From: Dyadobacter luticola
GTDB lineage: Bacteria > Bacteroidota > Bacteroidia > Cytophagales > Spirosomataceae
Assembly: GCF_005860805.1 (NCBI RefSeq)
Contig: NZ_VCEJ01000004.1
Location: forward strand, 1,950,904-2,014,903
Length of the DNA stretch: 64,000 nucleotides
Direction: 5' to 3'
In this document: piece after piece, positions 52,492-61,936 of the stretch
Numbering within the stretch: position 1 is the first letter of the stretch
Layout: every line of letters begins with the position of its first letter
The notes under the pieces: model-generated
What the model was told of the DNA's origin: nothing
Seen by the model: only the letters and a program-made list of their open reading frames with translations
Database searches by the model: none
Translations under genes and position numbers: made by a program

Positions 52492-54786
52492 ATGTTAACA
52501 CAAAATCTGGGCTATCCGCGGATTGGCGGGCAACGACAACTTAAAAAAGCTTCTGAACAATTTTGGGCAGGAAAGATCAATGCAACTGACTTACACGAGG
52601 TTGCACAGAAAATCAGGGAAGAAAACTGGCAGACGCAGCTCGAAGCCGGCATTGACCTCATCCCCTGCAATGATTTCAGCTACTACGATCAGACTTTGGA
52701 TACCAGCATTCTACTCGGCGCGGTGCCGCAGCGTTACGAGGCAGTGCAGGCGCAGTCGGACGATGAGCTGGACCTGTATTTTGCGATGGCGCGAGGCTAC
52801 CAGAAAAACGGGCTGGACATTACGGCCATGGAAATGACCAAGTGGCTGGATACCAACTACCACTACATTGTGCCGGAGTTTAAAGCGGACCAGGAATTCC
52901 GCATGTCGGGCGAGAAAATTTTCAATGAATTCAAGATAGCGAAGCAGACGCTGGGCCAAAAAGCGAAGCCGGTGATCCTCGGGCCGGTGAGTTATTTGTT
53001 ATTGGGCAAAGAAAAAGAAGAAGGTTTTGAGCGCGCCGACCTGATCAAAAACCTGGTACCGGTTTACATTGAAATATTCAACCGCCTGGCCGCACTCGGA
53101 GCAAAATGGATCCAGCTCGACGAGCCGACCCTGGCACTTGATTTGACCAAAAAGGAAAAAGAAGCATTTGAATATGCCTACCGCAGCATTGCGGAGCAGG
53201 TTACCGGGGTGAAATTGCTCGTAGCCACCTATTTCGAGGCATTGCTGGACAATACGCAACTCGCTGTAAACTTGTCTGTACAAGCATTGCACATTGACTT
53301 GGTGCGTGCCCCGGAGCAGCTGGACGAGGTGTTGGCCCTGATCCCTGACCAGCTTATACTTTCCCTTGGCGTCGTGGACGGACGGAATGTCTGGAAAAAT
53401 GACTACGAAAAATCGCTCAGCCTGATCAACAAAGCAGTTGAAAAACTAGGTGCTGATCGCGTGATCCTGGCGCCGTCGTGCTCACTGCTGCATAGTCCGA
53501 TTGACCTGGAACTGGAAACGGAAATAGATCCGGAGATCAGAAACTGGATGGCTTTTGCGAAACAGAAATTGCATGAGGTGAAAGAATTGAAGCAAATTTT
53601 TGAGGGGAATAATGCTTTACTGGAAGCCAACAAAGCCGCGCTGGCGAGCAGACGTGCTTCGCAGAAAGTACACAAGCAGGTTGTAAAAGATCGGGTTAGC
53701 AGCATTACCGACGCTGATTCCACGCGTACGAGTGCTTTTCCGATACGCCAGGAAATCCAGCGCGAGCGCTTTAATCTGCCCGCTTTCCCCACCACGACCA
53801 TCGGCTCTTTTCCGCAAACGGATGATATCCGCCAGCTGCGTGCAAAGTTCAAAAAAGGCGATCTGACGATTGAGCAATATGAAAAATCGATCGAAGCAGC
53901 GACGATCGAATCGATACGCTGGCAGGAAGAAATCGGGCTCGATGTGCTGGTGCATGGCGAGTTTGAGCGGAATGATATGGTGGAGTATTTCGGCGAGCAG
54001 CTCGACGGATTTTTGTTTACAAAAAACGGCTGGGTGCAAAGTTACGGCTCACGCTGCGTGAAGCCGCCGGTGATTTACGGCGATATCAGTCGCCCGAAAG
54101 ATATGACGGTGCGGTGGAGCACATTCGCAGCGGCGCAAACCGACAAGCCGATGAAGGGTATGCTCACTGGCCCGGTCACGATCCTGCAATGGTCCTTTGT
54201 GCGCGACGACCAGCCGCGTGATGTGACGACCAATCAGATTGCTTTGGCGATCCATGACGAGGTACTGGCTTTGGAAAAAGCAAACATTGGCATCATCCAG
54301 ATCGACGAGGCGGCGATCCGGGAAGGTTTGCCGCTAAGGAAATCGAAACGTGCACATTACCTCGCCTGGGCGGTGCGGGCTTTCAGGATCACGGCCAGCG
54401 GCGTGCAGGACCGTACGCAAATCCATACCCACATGTGTTACAGCGAGTTTAATGACATTATCGAGCACATTGCGGCGATGGATGCCGATGTAATCACGAT
54501 TGAAACATCGCGCTCGCAAATGGAATTGTTGCAGGCCTTCGCACATTTTGAATATCCGAACGAGATCGGGCCGGGTGTGTACGACATTCACTCTCCGCGC
54601 GTACCGACGACGGAGGAAATGACCTCGCTGCTCAAAAAAGCGGCCGGACTTCTGCCTGCACAAAATCTTTGGGTAAACCCCGACTGCGGCCTCAAAACCC
54701 GCAAGTGGCCCGAGACCAAAGCTGCCCTGGAAAACATGGTAGCCGCAGCACAGCAGGCACGGGAAGAAATTGGGATTGAAGCTTAG
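52492..54786 (+). CDS. metE: Cobalamin-independent methionine synthase
   Basis: This 764-residue enzyme transfers a methyl group from 5-methyltetrahydropteroyl-triglutamate to homocysteine. The N-terminal domain begins LGYPRIGGQRQLKKASEQFW. The C-terminal catalytic domain shows TTTIGSFPQTDDIR, IDEAAIREGLPL, IHTHMCYSEF with zinc ligands His and Cys, IETSRSQME with a Glu ligand nearby, and NPDCGLKTRKW with the last Cys ligand. Length is standard. The 5' region is short, so control by a long leader is unlikely. Confidence 0.95.
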   Translation: MLTQNLGYPRIGGQRQLKKASEQFWAGKINATDLHEVAQKIREENWQTQLEAGIDLIPCNDFSYYDQTLDTSILLGAVPQRYEAVQAQSDDELDLYFAMARGYQKNGLDITAMEMTKWLDTNYHYIVPEFKADQEFRMSGEKIFNEFKIAKQTLGQKAKPVILGPVSYLLLGKEKEEGFERADLIKNLVPVYIEIFNRLAALGAKWIQLDEPTLALDLTKKEKEAFEYAYRSIAEQVTGVKLLVATYFEALLDNTQLAVNLSVQALHIDLVRAPEQLDEVLALIPDQLILSLGVVDGRNVWKNDYEKSLSLINKAVEKLGADRVILAPSCSLLHSPIDLELETEIDPEIRNWMAFAKQKLHEVKELKQIFEGNNALLEANKAALASRRASQKVHKQVVKDRVSSITDADSTRTSAFPIRQEIQRERFNLPAFPTTTIGSFPQTDDIRQLRAKFKKGDLTIEQYEKSIEAATIESIRWQEEIGLDVLVHGEFERNDMVEYFGEQLDGFLFTKNGWVQSYGSRCVKPPVIYGDISRPKDMTVRWSTFAAAQTDKPMKGMLTGPVTILQWSFVRDDQPRDVTTNQIALAIHDEVLALEKANIGIIQIDEAAIREGLPLRKSKRAHYLAWAVRAFRITASGVQDRTQIHTHMCYSEFNDIIEHIAAMDADVITIETSRSQMELLQAFAHFEYPNEIGPGVYDIHSPRVPTTEEMTSLLKKAAGLLPAQNLWVNPDCGLKTRKWPETKAALENMVAAAQQAREEIGIEA

Positions 54787-54794
54787 TTGAAAAA

Positions 54795-55019
54795 CTAGCA
54801 GCCAAATTCATCCACATCCACAAACACCTCGTGTGTTTCACCGACGCCGGCGATCTGATATGCACTGATAATACTGTCGGCGAGCATATTCAGGTCGCCG
54901 CTTCTGTCATTCAGGCTCAGCAGAATTTGCTGGTCTTTGGTTTCTTCGTATTCGGTCCGCAGGTCAATAATTTCTTTGACGCGAACAGCAAGGCTGTATA
55001 ATGTCATAACCTCGGTCAT
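54795..55019 (-). CDS. Small hypothetical protein
   Basis: This 74-residue cytoplasmic protein begins MTEVMTLYSLAVRVKEIIDLRTEYEETKD and is mostly helical, with an acidic C-terminus ending in EVFVDVDEFGC. I do not recognise a family. The ATG at 55019 is used, since the longer frame starts with a TTG. It converges on metE with 8 bases between the stops. No operon partner is visible. Confidence 0.5.
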   Translation of the reverse strand: MTEVMTLYSLAVRVKEIIDLRTEYEETKDQQILLSLNDRSGDLNMLADSIISAYQIAGVGETHEVFVDVDEFGC

Positions 55020-55162
55020 TAAACTTTTACAAAGCAAGCAACTTAGCGGGAGTTACAGCGATCCAAAAAGTCGATTTGAGGGATTATAATAAAAATCTAA
55101 TTTGACCCGCGCAGCAAACCGCGCATTCCTATCTTTACTTTTAACACAAGCCAAAGGATAGC

Positions 55163-56278
55163 ATGAGAATGACGATGATTTTGCTGATTAATTTGCTTCT
55201 GACCGCACAGCTTTTTGCGCAATCGGGCATTGAGCTGTACAATCCTGGCGAGCGGGCAGTGACTGAAACCGTCATAGAAATTCCCTGGAAAACGGTTTTG
55301 AAAGCATATCCAAAAATTGATACGACGCAGTTGCAAGTTTTGTCAGGAGGTGAGAATATTCCCTATCAGCTTGAAAGGCAGGGCAAAAGCAATGTTCAGA
55401 ATCTTTTAGTCCAGCTTTCTATCGAGGCAAAAAAGTCGGTTACCATCACATTTAAAAAAGCAAAACCAGCGCCCGTCGTCCCGAAAGCTTTCTGTCGGTT
55501 TGTACCTGAGCGGTTTGATGATTTTGCCTGGGAAAATGACCGGATTGCATTCCGGATTTATGGGGCGGCATTAAATGGTAGGGCGGACAATGCCTACGGG
55601 ACCGATATCTGGGCCAAGCGTACTTCGGACCTGGTTTTGGATAAATGGTACAAGCAAAATGATTACCACAAAGACCATGGCGAAGGACTGGATTATTACC
55701 AGGTTGGACTAACATTGGGCGCGGGCGATATCGGTGTGTTTTTGAAAGATTCCATCCAGTTTATCCACAATTACCGCAGCTACGAAATCCTCGATAACGG
55801 CCCGCTCCGCGCCACATTTCGCGTAAACTTTGATCCCCATACGTTTAACGGAACCACGGTTCACGAGGAGCGGACTGTTTCCCTTGACGCCGGTTCACAG
55901 CTCAGCAAAGTGCAGGTAAGGATGCAGCATTCATTCAAAAACAAGCTGCCGGTCGTAGTCGGCATTACGTTGCGCGCTGAAAAAAGTTCGCTGCTGCTGG
56001 ATGAAACCGCGGGCGTGCTGGGATACTGGGAGCCTCGTCACGGTGATGATGGTACGCTCGGTATCGGATGCGTTTTTCCAACATTACCTAGGTCAATGTT
56101 TGAAAAATATGCCCACGGGCTGGCGCGGCTGGACGTAGCCTCCGGCGAAACACTTACTTACTATACCGGAGGCGCCTGGGACAAGGCAGGCAGGATCAGC
56201 AGCAGCGGGGCGTGGTTTGATTACCTGAAAATGTTCGCGCAGCAGGTGAAAAGCCCGATCGCGATCAAGGTTAAATGA
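55163..56278 (+). CDS. DUF4861-family exported protein
   Basis: This 371-residue protein has a signal peptide (LLINLLLTAQLFAQ). Its DUF4861-like body shows LYNPGERAVTETVIEIPW near residue 25, then FVPERFDDFAWENDRIAFRIYG and NAYGTDIWAKRTSDLVLDKWY. The GEGLDYYQVGLTLGAGDIGVF and GYWEPRHGDDGTLGIG blocks follow the family. DUF4861 genes often occur in loci for pectin or other uronate-rich polysaccharides, where they are thought to bind or process oligosaccharides; the KduD-like gene 4 kb away would suit that. Function unproven. Confidence 0.78.
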   Translation: MRMTMILLINLLLTAQLFAQSGIELYNPGERAVTETVIEIPWKTVLKAYPKIDTTQLQVLSGGENIPYQLERQGKSNVQNLLVQLSIEAKKSVTITFKKAKPAPVVPKAFCRFVPERFDDFAWENDRIAFRIYGAALNGRADNAYGTDIWAKRTSDLVLDKWYKQNDYHKDHGEGLDYYQVGLTLGAGDIGVFLKDSIQFIHNYRSYEILDNGPLRATFRVNFDPHTFNGTTVHEERTVSLDAGSQLSKVQVRMQHSFKNKLPVVVGITLRAEKSSLLLDETAGVLGYWEPRHGDDGTLGIGCVFPTLPRSMFEKYAHGLARLDVASGETLTYYTGGAWDKAGRISSSGAWFDYLKMFAQQVKSPIAIKVK

Positions 56279-57316
56279 TTAGTAATTGGAATTATAAAAC
56301 GAATAAATCAGCTTCTTGTCCGCACTAAACCTCAGGTACCAGAACTCGTTTTTATTGTTGTTCAACTGCAATTCATAACATTTAACATCTTCGTATTCAT
56401 TGCGGTAGCTGCGCTCGAAATTGAGAAAATTGTCCAGATTGAAACCCAGGAAGTGCGATGATCCGGCCAGTACATCGCGGAAGTAAGAAATTTCCTGCGT
56501 CGTCAGGTTTGGTGCCCAGAGTGCCGGCGTACCATTAAAATCCTGCTCAAATTTTTTCAGCCGGTTAAAAGATGCCACCCAGTTCACTTTTGAGTCCGCG
56601 TTGAAGGAAATAGTCAGATGGGTCGTTCCAAAATAGTTGACGCTCACCTCGTACGCATTGGTCCCGTCGGGCATTACCAGCACCCGGCAATCGCTGAAAG
56701 TCAGCTCGTTGTTTTTGATGATGAAGTTCCTGCTGGCCTCATTCAGGTTGGTCAATGTGTTGATGAATGTGGGGTTAGGCTTGTTTCTTTGCGCGATAAA
56801 TTGCTGGACGCCCTCCGGCAGGTCCGCAGTGTTTTTGGTGTAATAATCTTTTTCAAAAGGGTTGAGGTAGACGGCATAGGGCGTAAACCGGGCGACATAT
56901 TTGAAACCATTCAACAAATAATCGGCTACATCAGCCTCGCCTCCGTTGGCAATGGTGACGGTCCGGTAATTACTCAGGACACCGCCTTTGATCGACAATT
57001 TCTGAACCCGCTCAACGACCGATTCCGGCACCTCTTCCCCGGACATCCGGCTGGATTGCAAAATGTTCGACTGGCTCGAAATGACCGAATAATCCTTCTC
57101 ACCCATCCGGAAAGAAACTTCGTACACCTTGTCTTTTTCCAGCTCTCTGGCATTTTTCAACTCGCCGGCCGTGGGATAGGCTTTGTATATCAGCTCCTTT
57201 ACAGTCTGCGGGATTTCGATAGTCGGCTCGGGAAGGGGCGGATCGGGCGTGACATTTGTTTTTTTACAGCCTTGCAAAATCAAAAAGCCCAGGGCCAGTA
57301 TTGAAAAAAATCTCAT
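56279..57316 (-). CDS. Lipoprotein with PepSY-like start, paralogue of the divergent gene
   Basis: This 345-residue lipoprotein has a signal with anchor Cys in LILQGCKKT. VKELIYKAYPTAGELKNARELEKDKVYEVSF looks like the repeated PepSY/DUF2874-type unit found in exported Bacteroidota proteins. LSIKGGVLSNYRTVTIANGGEADVADYLLNG parallels a block in the divergent gene at 57513. No catalytic motif is seen. It starts 196 bases from that paralogue and ends immediately after the DUF4861 gene on the opposite strand. Confidence 0.6.
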   Translation of the reverse strand: MRFFSILALGFLILQGCKKTNVTPDPPLPEPTIEIPQTVKELIYKAYPTAGELKNARELEKDKVYEVSFRMGEKDYSVISSQSNILQSSRMSGEEVPESVVERVQKLSIKGGVLSNYRTVTIANGGEADVADYLLNGFKYVARFTPYAVYLNPFEKDYYTKNTADLPEGVQQFIAQRNKPNPTFINTLTNLNEASRNFIIKNNELTFSDCRVLVMPDGTNAYEVSVNYFGTTHLTISFNADSKVNWVASFNRLKKFEQDFNGTPALWAPNLTTQEISYFRDVLAGSSHFLGFNLDNFLNFERSYRNEYEDVKCYELQLNNNKNEFWYLRFSADKKLIYSFYNSNY

Positions 57317-57512
57317 TGTTTCAGGGGTTGTTGTGACGATTGATCCTTAGACCGGTACTTTCGCACACGGCGTTGCCTGACCAAATAAAGCGGATACGAA
57401 TTTATACTTTTAAAAAAATCGAAATCAGGCAACGTTATTTGCCAACTATCCGGTCTGCTTACCACGGCATACTTCCGGAATGCCTTACACCACCCAGTTT
57501 TTATCAAGAAAA
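57317..57512. other. Divergent intergenic region between paralogous lipoproteins
   Basis: This 196-bp A/T-rich stretch holds no gene. No good -33/-7 pair was found on either strand; GTTATTTG-type sequence near 57430 is only a poor match. Confidence 0.4.
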
Positions 57513-58463
57513 ATGAATTCAAAACGTTTATCCCCGCTCCTCACCGCCGCTATTTTATGGCTGTTGGTCGGGTGCAACAAGGTTTACGACATTCAGGAGC
57601 CGGACACGGAAACGGTTCCCGAGGCAACAATCACGGCAATTAAAACGGCTTATCCCGACGCGGGGAATTTTCTATTTAAAACATTATTAAAGGACAAACT
57701 CTGGAAAGCAGGATTTGAAAGTAACGCCAGCAAATTCGAAACACAGGTCAGTCCCATCGCCATCGTAGCGGATGTTTACAAAGAATCGAATAACATTACA
57801 TTATATAAATCGCTGACAGACAAGCTGAAAGTAAAGGGCGGGACGATTTCCGGTTTGCAGCTCATGGAAAAATCCACCGACAGCACAGCGAGAATGAAGT
57901 ATGTGCTCGACGGAAAATCGTACCTCCTGAACTATTATATCCTGAACGATTGGCACATTGTAAAATTAATCGCGGGTTTTCCGGCAGAAAGCTACTCCCT
58001 GCAACCCGCAGACCTGCCGGCCAGTACAGTAGCATTTTGTGCCGATAATTCTATACCGCTGGCAGACAGTAAGATAACCGTCAATGTGAATGCGGAGGGC
58101 AAGAAAGTTTATTTTATCCAGCCGCAGTCGCAGCTCTATCCGGTGATTTTCAATGATGCCGGGGAGCTGATCTGGATCGCCAAAAATTCGGATGGTACCC
58201 AGCTCGTCAACAAGCCGAACAATGAGGTTGGCGACGCCACATTGCTTGCCAATGTTACTGCGGGCTACGAAGATTTCACCACGCCGACCGAAGTAGCATT
58301 TGAATCGCAGTTCAACGGTTTGAAAAGTGTGCGGTACGTTTTCCAGAAACAATCTGGCGTAGCAGGTACCAAAAGTTTCATCAACGAGCTGCGTGAAGTT
58401 TTTGTCAATGCCACATCCGGAGAGATCATTTATGACCAATATTCATCCTATGTTTTCAAATAG
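57513..58463 (+). CDS. Lipoprotein with PepSY-like start, divergent paralogue
   Basis: This 316-residue lipoprotein (anchor Cys in LLVGCNKVYD) has ATITAIKTAYPDAGNFLFKTLLKDKLWKAGF at about residues 36-66 and LKVKGGTISGLQLM near residue 110. Both align with blocks of the gene at 56279-57316, so the two derive from one ancestor by inverted duplication. The chosen ATG at 57513 gives the lipoprotein signal. The next gene, 66 bases downstream, is an ECF sigma factor, but shared transcription is not evident. Confidence 0.6.
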   Translation: MNSKRLSPLLTAAILWLLVGCNKVYDIQEPDTETVPEATITAIKTAYPDAGNFLFKTLLKDKLWKAGFESNASKFETQVSPIAIVADVYKESNNITLYKSLTDKLKVKGGTISGLQLMEKSTDSTARMKYVLDGKSYLLNYYILNDWHIVKLIAGFPAESYSLQPADLPASTVAFCADNSIPLADSKITVNVNAEGKKVYFIQPQSQLYPVIFNDAGELIWIAKNSDGTQLVNKPNNEVGDATLLANVTAGYEDFTTPTEVAFESQFNGLKSVRYVFQKQSGVAGTKSFINELREVFVNATSGEIIYDQYSSYVFK

Positions 58464-58529
58464 TTTGTTGATTGAAGTTGTCCAGACAGCCCGCAACTAA
58501 AACAGCCTCCTGTTTCGACAAATTTTCGA

Positions 58530-59117
58530 ATGGCCTTATTTAAGTCAAAAAAGCATCACTGGGAATTAACCGAACTGGTGGAGGCCTGTCAAAAACAGGA
58601 TTCACGGGCGCAGGTGGCATTCTACGACCGCTATAAAAGCAAGCTGCTGGGCGTCTGTCTCCGGTATGCGCGCACGGTGGCCGAGGCGGAGGATATTTTT
58701 CAGGAAGGGATTTTAAAGATTTTTACCAAAATAAAAGACATTCAGAACCCGCAAACGATTGACAGCTGGGTAAAAACGATCATGATCCGTCACGCGATCG
58801 ACTACTATAATCAGGTGACGCGGAAGGAAACATTAAGCAGTAACCTGGAAGATTCGAAGATGGACTGGGAGAGCGGCGATCATTTGACACTGCCCGGAAA
58901 ATTGGATGTAAATGTACTTTTAGAAACGATTAACGAACTGCCCGACGGGTACCGGATCGTGATTAACCTGCATTTTGTGGACGGTTATAAACATTCGGAA
59001 ATTGCTGATTTGCTGGGTATTAAGGAAGCTTCGTCCCGCTCCCAATTGTCGAAGGGGCGCAATCTTCTTATTAAAAAGTTAGAACAAAAAGGAATCACAC
59101 AACATGAACTCTTATGA
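58530..59117 (+). CDS. ECF-type RNA polymerase sigma factor
   Basis: This 195-residue sigma-70 protein has region 2 (AQVAFYDRYKSKLLGVCLRYARTVAEAEDIFQEGILKIF at residues 32-70) and region 4 (INELPDGYRIVINLHFVDGYKHSEIADLLGIKEASSRSQLSKGRNLL) without region 3, as ECF factors do. It would direct transcription of an extracytoplasmic response. The following gene overlaps its end by 14 bases, so the two are coupled; that gene is the candidate partner or anti-sigma factor. Confidence 0.88.
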   Translation: MALFKSKKHHWELTELVEACQKQDSRAQVAFYDRYKSKLLGVCLRYARTVAEAEDIFQEGILKIFTKIKDIQNPQTIDSWVKTIMIRHAIDYYNQVTRKETLSSNLEDSKMDWESGDHLTLPGKLDVNVLLETINELPDGYRIVINLHFVDGYKHSEIADLLGIKEASSRSQLSKGRNLLIKKLEQKGITQHELL

Positions 59118-60336
59118 AGATGAATTGAACGATGCCATTCAAAAGGCACTCCAAAATTCGCTGGGAAATTTGGAGAAAATGCCTGAGGCGTCGGTTGATA
59201 AGAAAATATACAAGGCGCTCCGCAGCAAGTCCCGGAAACCGCGTCCGCTGATTTTGCTGTCGGCGGTTGGGTTACTTATGATGCTGGGTTTCGGGATTTA
59301 CAGTTTATCGGGACATGAGGTGTTTTCTAAAAATAAAAATCATCACGCGGTCACCAGCAAAAAGCCGGTTACCAAACTTAAAACGGTGACTGATGCGGAG
59401 AATAAAACCGTAAAAAATCGGGAAGCTTCTACTGTCAATACGGTTTTAAATGTGACCAAAACCGATCAGAAAAAGAAAAATTTGAATACTATACCCACTA
59501 TCTATTTACCGTATCAACTTCCGCCACCTGATGAACACAGGACGGTTTTTGACGTTGAAAAGCCTGTCAATCCTCTCTTTACCAGTAACGTAGTGCCGAT
59601 TCCGGTTGCCATGCGGCTTCCGGAAATCGGCATTGCGGACAGTACGCCGGATTCAGCAGCAGCGGCGGTCGTGGCAGAAGAAGAAACCAAATCGGTCTGG
59701 GAAAAACTGGACATTCCGAAAATCGACCCGGTGAAATCTAAATCCTACGCCTGGCTTTTCAATGTGGTTGCGACCCATACTTTTCAGAGCATTTACCTGC
59801 TGCCCAGTGCACAATCGCGTATTTTGAAGGTTTCTTTTCCCAACTCGGTAGGAAACCTTGGGTATAAATTTAGCGCGGGGGTCCAGGCTGGCGGGTTCCA
59901 GGTGTTGCTGAATTACAGCCACCTGCGCTGGAAAGCCGAATATGTTTTTGCGGTAGACGAATTCAAGGCCGACGAATATGCTTCTAAAAAATACGTTTTC
60001 GAGCGACTGGGCGTGGCGCAAACCGTGGCTAACAAGCTGGATATCATAGGAGTGGGAGTGAACAAGCAGCTCAATTTCAAAAGCCGGCACCTGGGTCGGA
60101 CATTCGGGCAATTTGGGTTTGCCTACGCCCGTCCTTTGCAGGCGGGCAGCCAAAATTTTCTTTCCGGAAATATCTCCGCCGGTAAGAAAATAATGCTCAA
60201 CGCCAAAACCGACCTGACGATCGGGCCGTATTTCGAATACCATTTTATGAAAGTCCAAACCGACCAGCCCAGCATCAAAGCGCGGCCCAATCAGCTCGGG
60301 TTATCCGTTGGCCTGCGGTTGAATGGCACGCGGTAG
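59104..60336 (+). CDS. Single-span protein with barrel-like C-terminus, ECF sigma partner
   Basis: This 410-residue protein has a cytoplasmic N-terminus of about 55 residues (EDELNDAIQKALQNSL...), one membrane helix (LILLSAVGLLMMLGFGIYSL, about 57-76), a basic and Pro-rich linker of about 120 residues, and a C-terminal third of alternating strands ending NQLGLSVGLRLNGTR that resembles an outer-membrane beta-barrel. It overlaps the ECF sigma gene by 14 bases. The N-terminus could hold the sigma factor, though I see no canonical anti-sigma motif. The fused barrel-like end is unusual for an anti-sigma factor. Confidence 0.6.
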   Translation: MNSYEDELNDAIQKALQNSLGNLEKMPEASVDKKIYKALRSKSRKPRPLILLSAVGLLMMLGFGIYSLSGHEVFSKNKNHHAVTSKKPVTKLKTVTDAENKTVKNREASTVNTVLNVTKTDQKKKNLNTIPTIYLPYQLPPPDEHRTVFDVEKPVNPLFTSNVVPIPVAMRLPEIGIADSTPDSAAAAVVAEEETKSVWEKLDIPKIDPVKSKSYAWLFNVVATHTFQSIYLLPSAQSRILKVSFPNSVGNLGYKFSAGVQAGGFQVLLNYSHLRWKAEYVFAVDEFKADEYASKKYVFERLGVAQTVANKLDIIGVGVNKQLNFKSRHLGRTFGQFGFAYARPLQAGSQNFLSGNISAGKKIMLNAKTDLTIGPYFEYHFMKVQTDQPSIKARPNQLGLSVGLRLNGTR

Positions 60337-60412
60337 GGGGCATTTTAATGTCTTTGAATTATTGGATGATTGACATTGATTGGAAGAAGAAGCCGGTGGC
60401 TGTGTTAGAATT

Positions 60413-60997
60413 CTAAAACGGCTCCACATGCCACTTCATCACACCGCCAAATGTCCCGGTCGCGATCGTCTTGCCATCCGGTGAAATGGCGATTGCGTCT
60501 GGGGTTTCGTTTCTCAGTTTGAGTGGATAATCCTTGAACGCGCCATCTTCCAGGTTCCAGACGCGGACAGCGCCGAAGATCCCCGCGGCGACCCATTTTC
60601 CATCTGGGAAGAAATAGGTTTTGCCGGGTGTATCATTTCTTAATTTCGTTGGATAATCTTTGTATTCCTTCGAATTCAGTTCCCAAACGCGGACTGCGCC
60701 CCAGATGCCTGCTGCAATGCGGGAGCCGTCGGGCGAAAAACTGACATTTTTGGGCGTCTCGTTTTTCATTTTGGCCGGGTAATCTTTGTAATGGTCCGAA
60801 GACATTTCCCACACGCGCACGCCGCCCCACACGCCAGCCGCAATGAGATTGCCGTCAGCGGAAAAGACAACCGAAGTGGGCGTTTCATTGATCAGCTTGG
60901 CAGGCAATGTTGGCCGCGTCATTTTGCAGGACGACAGCAATAAAGTCGCCGCAACGATAAAAAAGAGGTAATTTTTGAATGTTGTGAAGTTCAGCAT
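60413..60997 (-). CDS. Lipoprotein of four exact 42-residue WD-like repeats
   Basis: This 194-residue lipoprotein (anchor Cys in LLLSSCKM) consists of four WD40-like repeats starting at residues 31, 73, 115 and 157. Each begins PAKL/M-x-NETP and contains SPDG, IAAG-WG and VRVW. The period is exactly 42 residues with no insertions, and the last repeat ends at the C-terminus. A closed propeller normally needs six or more blades, so it would have to form a dimer or be a partial blade set. Function unknown. Confidence 0.75.
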   Translation of the reverse strand: MLNFTTFKNYLFFIVAATLLLSSCKMTRPTLPAKLINETPTSVVFSADGNLIAAGVWGGVRVWEMSSDHYKDYPAKMKNETPKNVSFSPDGSRIAAGIWGAVRVWELNSKEYKDYPTKLRNDTPGKTYFFPDGKWVAAGIFGAVRVWNLEDGAFKDYPLKLRNETPDAIAISPDGKTIATGTFGGVMKWHVEPF

Positions 60998-61065
60998 GAG
61001 CGCGTGGGTTTGGTTTTTAAGTCAGACATTCAGGACGCGGAAGTCAACTACGTCCGAATTTCTTT

Positions 61066-61827
61066 TCACCCAAAAATCTCGTTCATTTTCGTCAGAATAA
61101 TCGGCGCATTGTCCGTAACAACAATCGTATGCTCATGCTGCGCCATAAAACCACCATTATTTCCAACCATCGTCCAGCCGTCTTTCAGCTCGGTTGCGTA
61201 AGATGAAGTAGTTGAAATGAATGTTTCGATGGCGACGACAGAATTTTTCTTGAAACGCCGCTGATCGGCTTTATTTCGGAAATTCATGAGCTCGTTGGGC
61301 TGCTCGTGCAGTCCCCGGCCGATGCCGTGGCCGCCCAGATTTCGGATCACTTTGAAGCCCCGTTTTTTCGCCTCCGATTCCATCAGGTAACCGGTATCGG
61401 AGATTTTGACACCTCCTTTGATATTTTGAAGCGTTTTCATCAGGATTTCCTTCGAAGCATTCACAAGTTTCTGATGACGGTGAATGTCTTCTCCCAGCAC
61501 AAACGAACCACCATTATCTGCCCAAAAACCATTCAATTCAGCCGAAACATCGATATTGATCAGATCGCCTTCCTTTAATTTCCGCGAAGAAGGGATCCCG
61601 TGGCAAAATTCCTGATTAACGCTGATGCACGTCCAGCCCGGAAAACCGTAAGTCGCATTCGGGGCCGATTTCGCGCCAAAGCCAGCCAATATCTTGGCGC
61701 CAAATTCGTCCAACTCCTTGGTAGTCATGCCCGGCTGGGCGTAATCCGTCATTTGTTTCAAGGTATAAGCCACCGCCTCGCTGGCATTTTGCATGCCTTC
61801 CAGATCCGATTCTTTTGTAATAGACAT
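61066..61827 (-). CDS. map: Methionine aminopeptidase, type I
   Basis: This 253-residue metalloprotease removes N-terminal Met. The two-metal site appears in order: INIDVSAELNGFWADNG with the two Asp, LGGHGIGR with His, VAIETF with Glu, and MAQHEHTIVV with the last Glu. QEFCHGIPSSRKL carries the substrate-contact His. The length and the start at 61827 match the type I family. It stands alone here, not in a ribosomal operon, and may be a secondary copy. Confidence 0.92.
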   Translation of the reverse strand: MSITKESDLEGMQNASEAVAYTLKQMTDYAQPGMTTKELDEFGAKILAGFGAKSAPNATYGFPGWTCISVNQEFCHGIPSSRKLKEGDLINIDVSAELNGFWADNGGSFVLGEDIHRHQKLVNASKEILMKTLQNIKGGVKISDTGYLMESEAKKRGFKVIRNLGGHGIGRGLHEQPNELMNFRNKADQRRFKKNSVVAIETFISTTSSYATELKDGWTMVGNNGGFMAQHEHTIVVTDNAPIILTKMNEIFG

Positions 61828-61936
61828 AACTGAGTAGGATGTTGAATAATAATATTTTTAACCCTATACAACCATTTTTTGTTCGGCCTGCCTCTTTTTG
61901 GCGTGCAGGGTTACTCCATTCAAAAACTTGTCAGAC

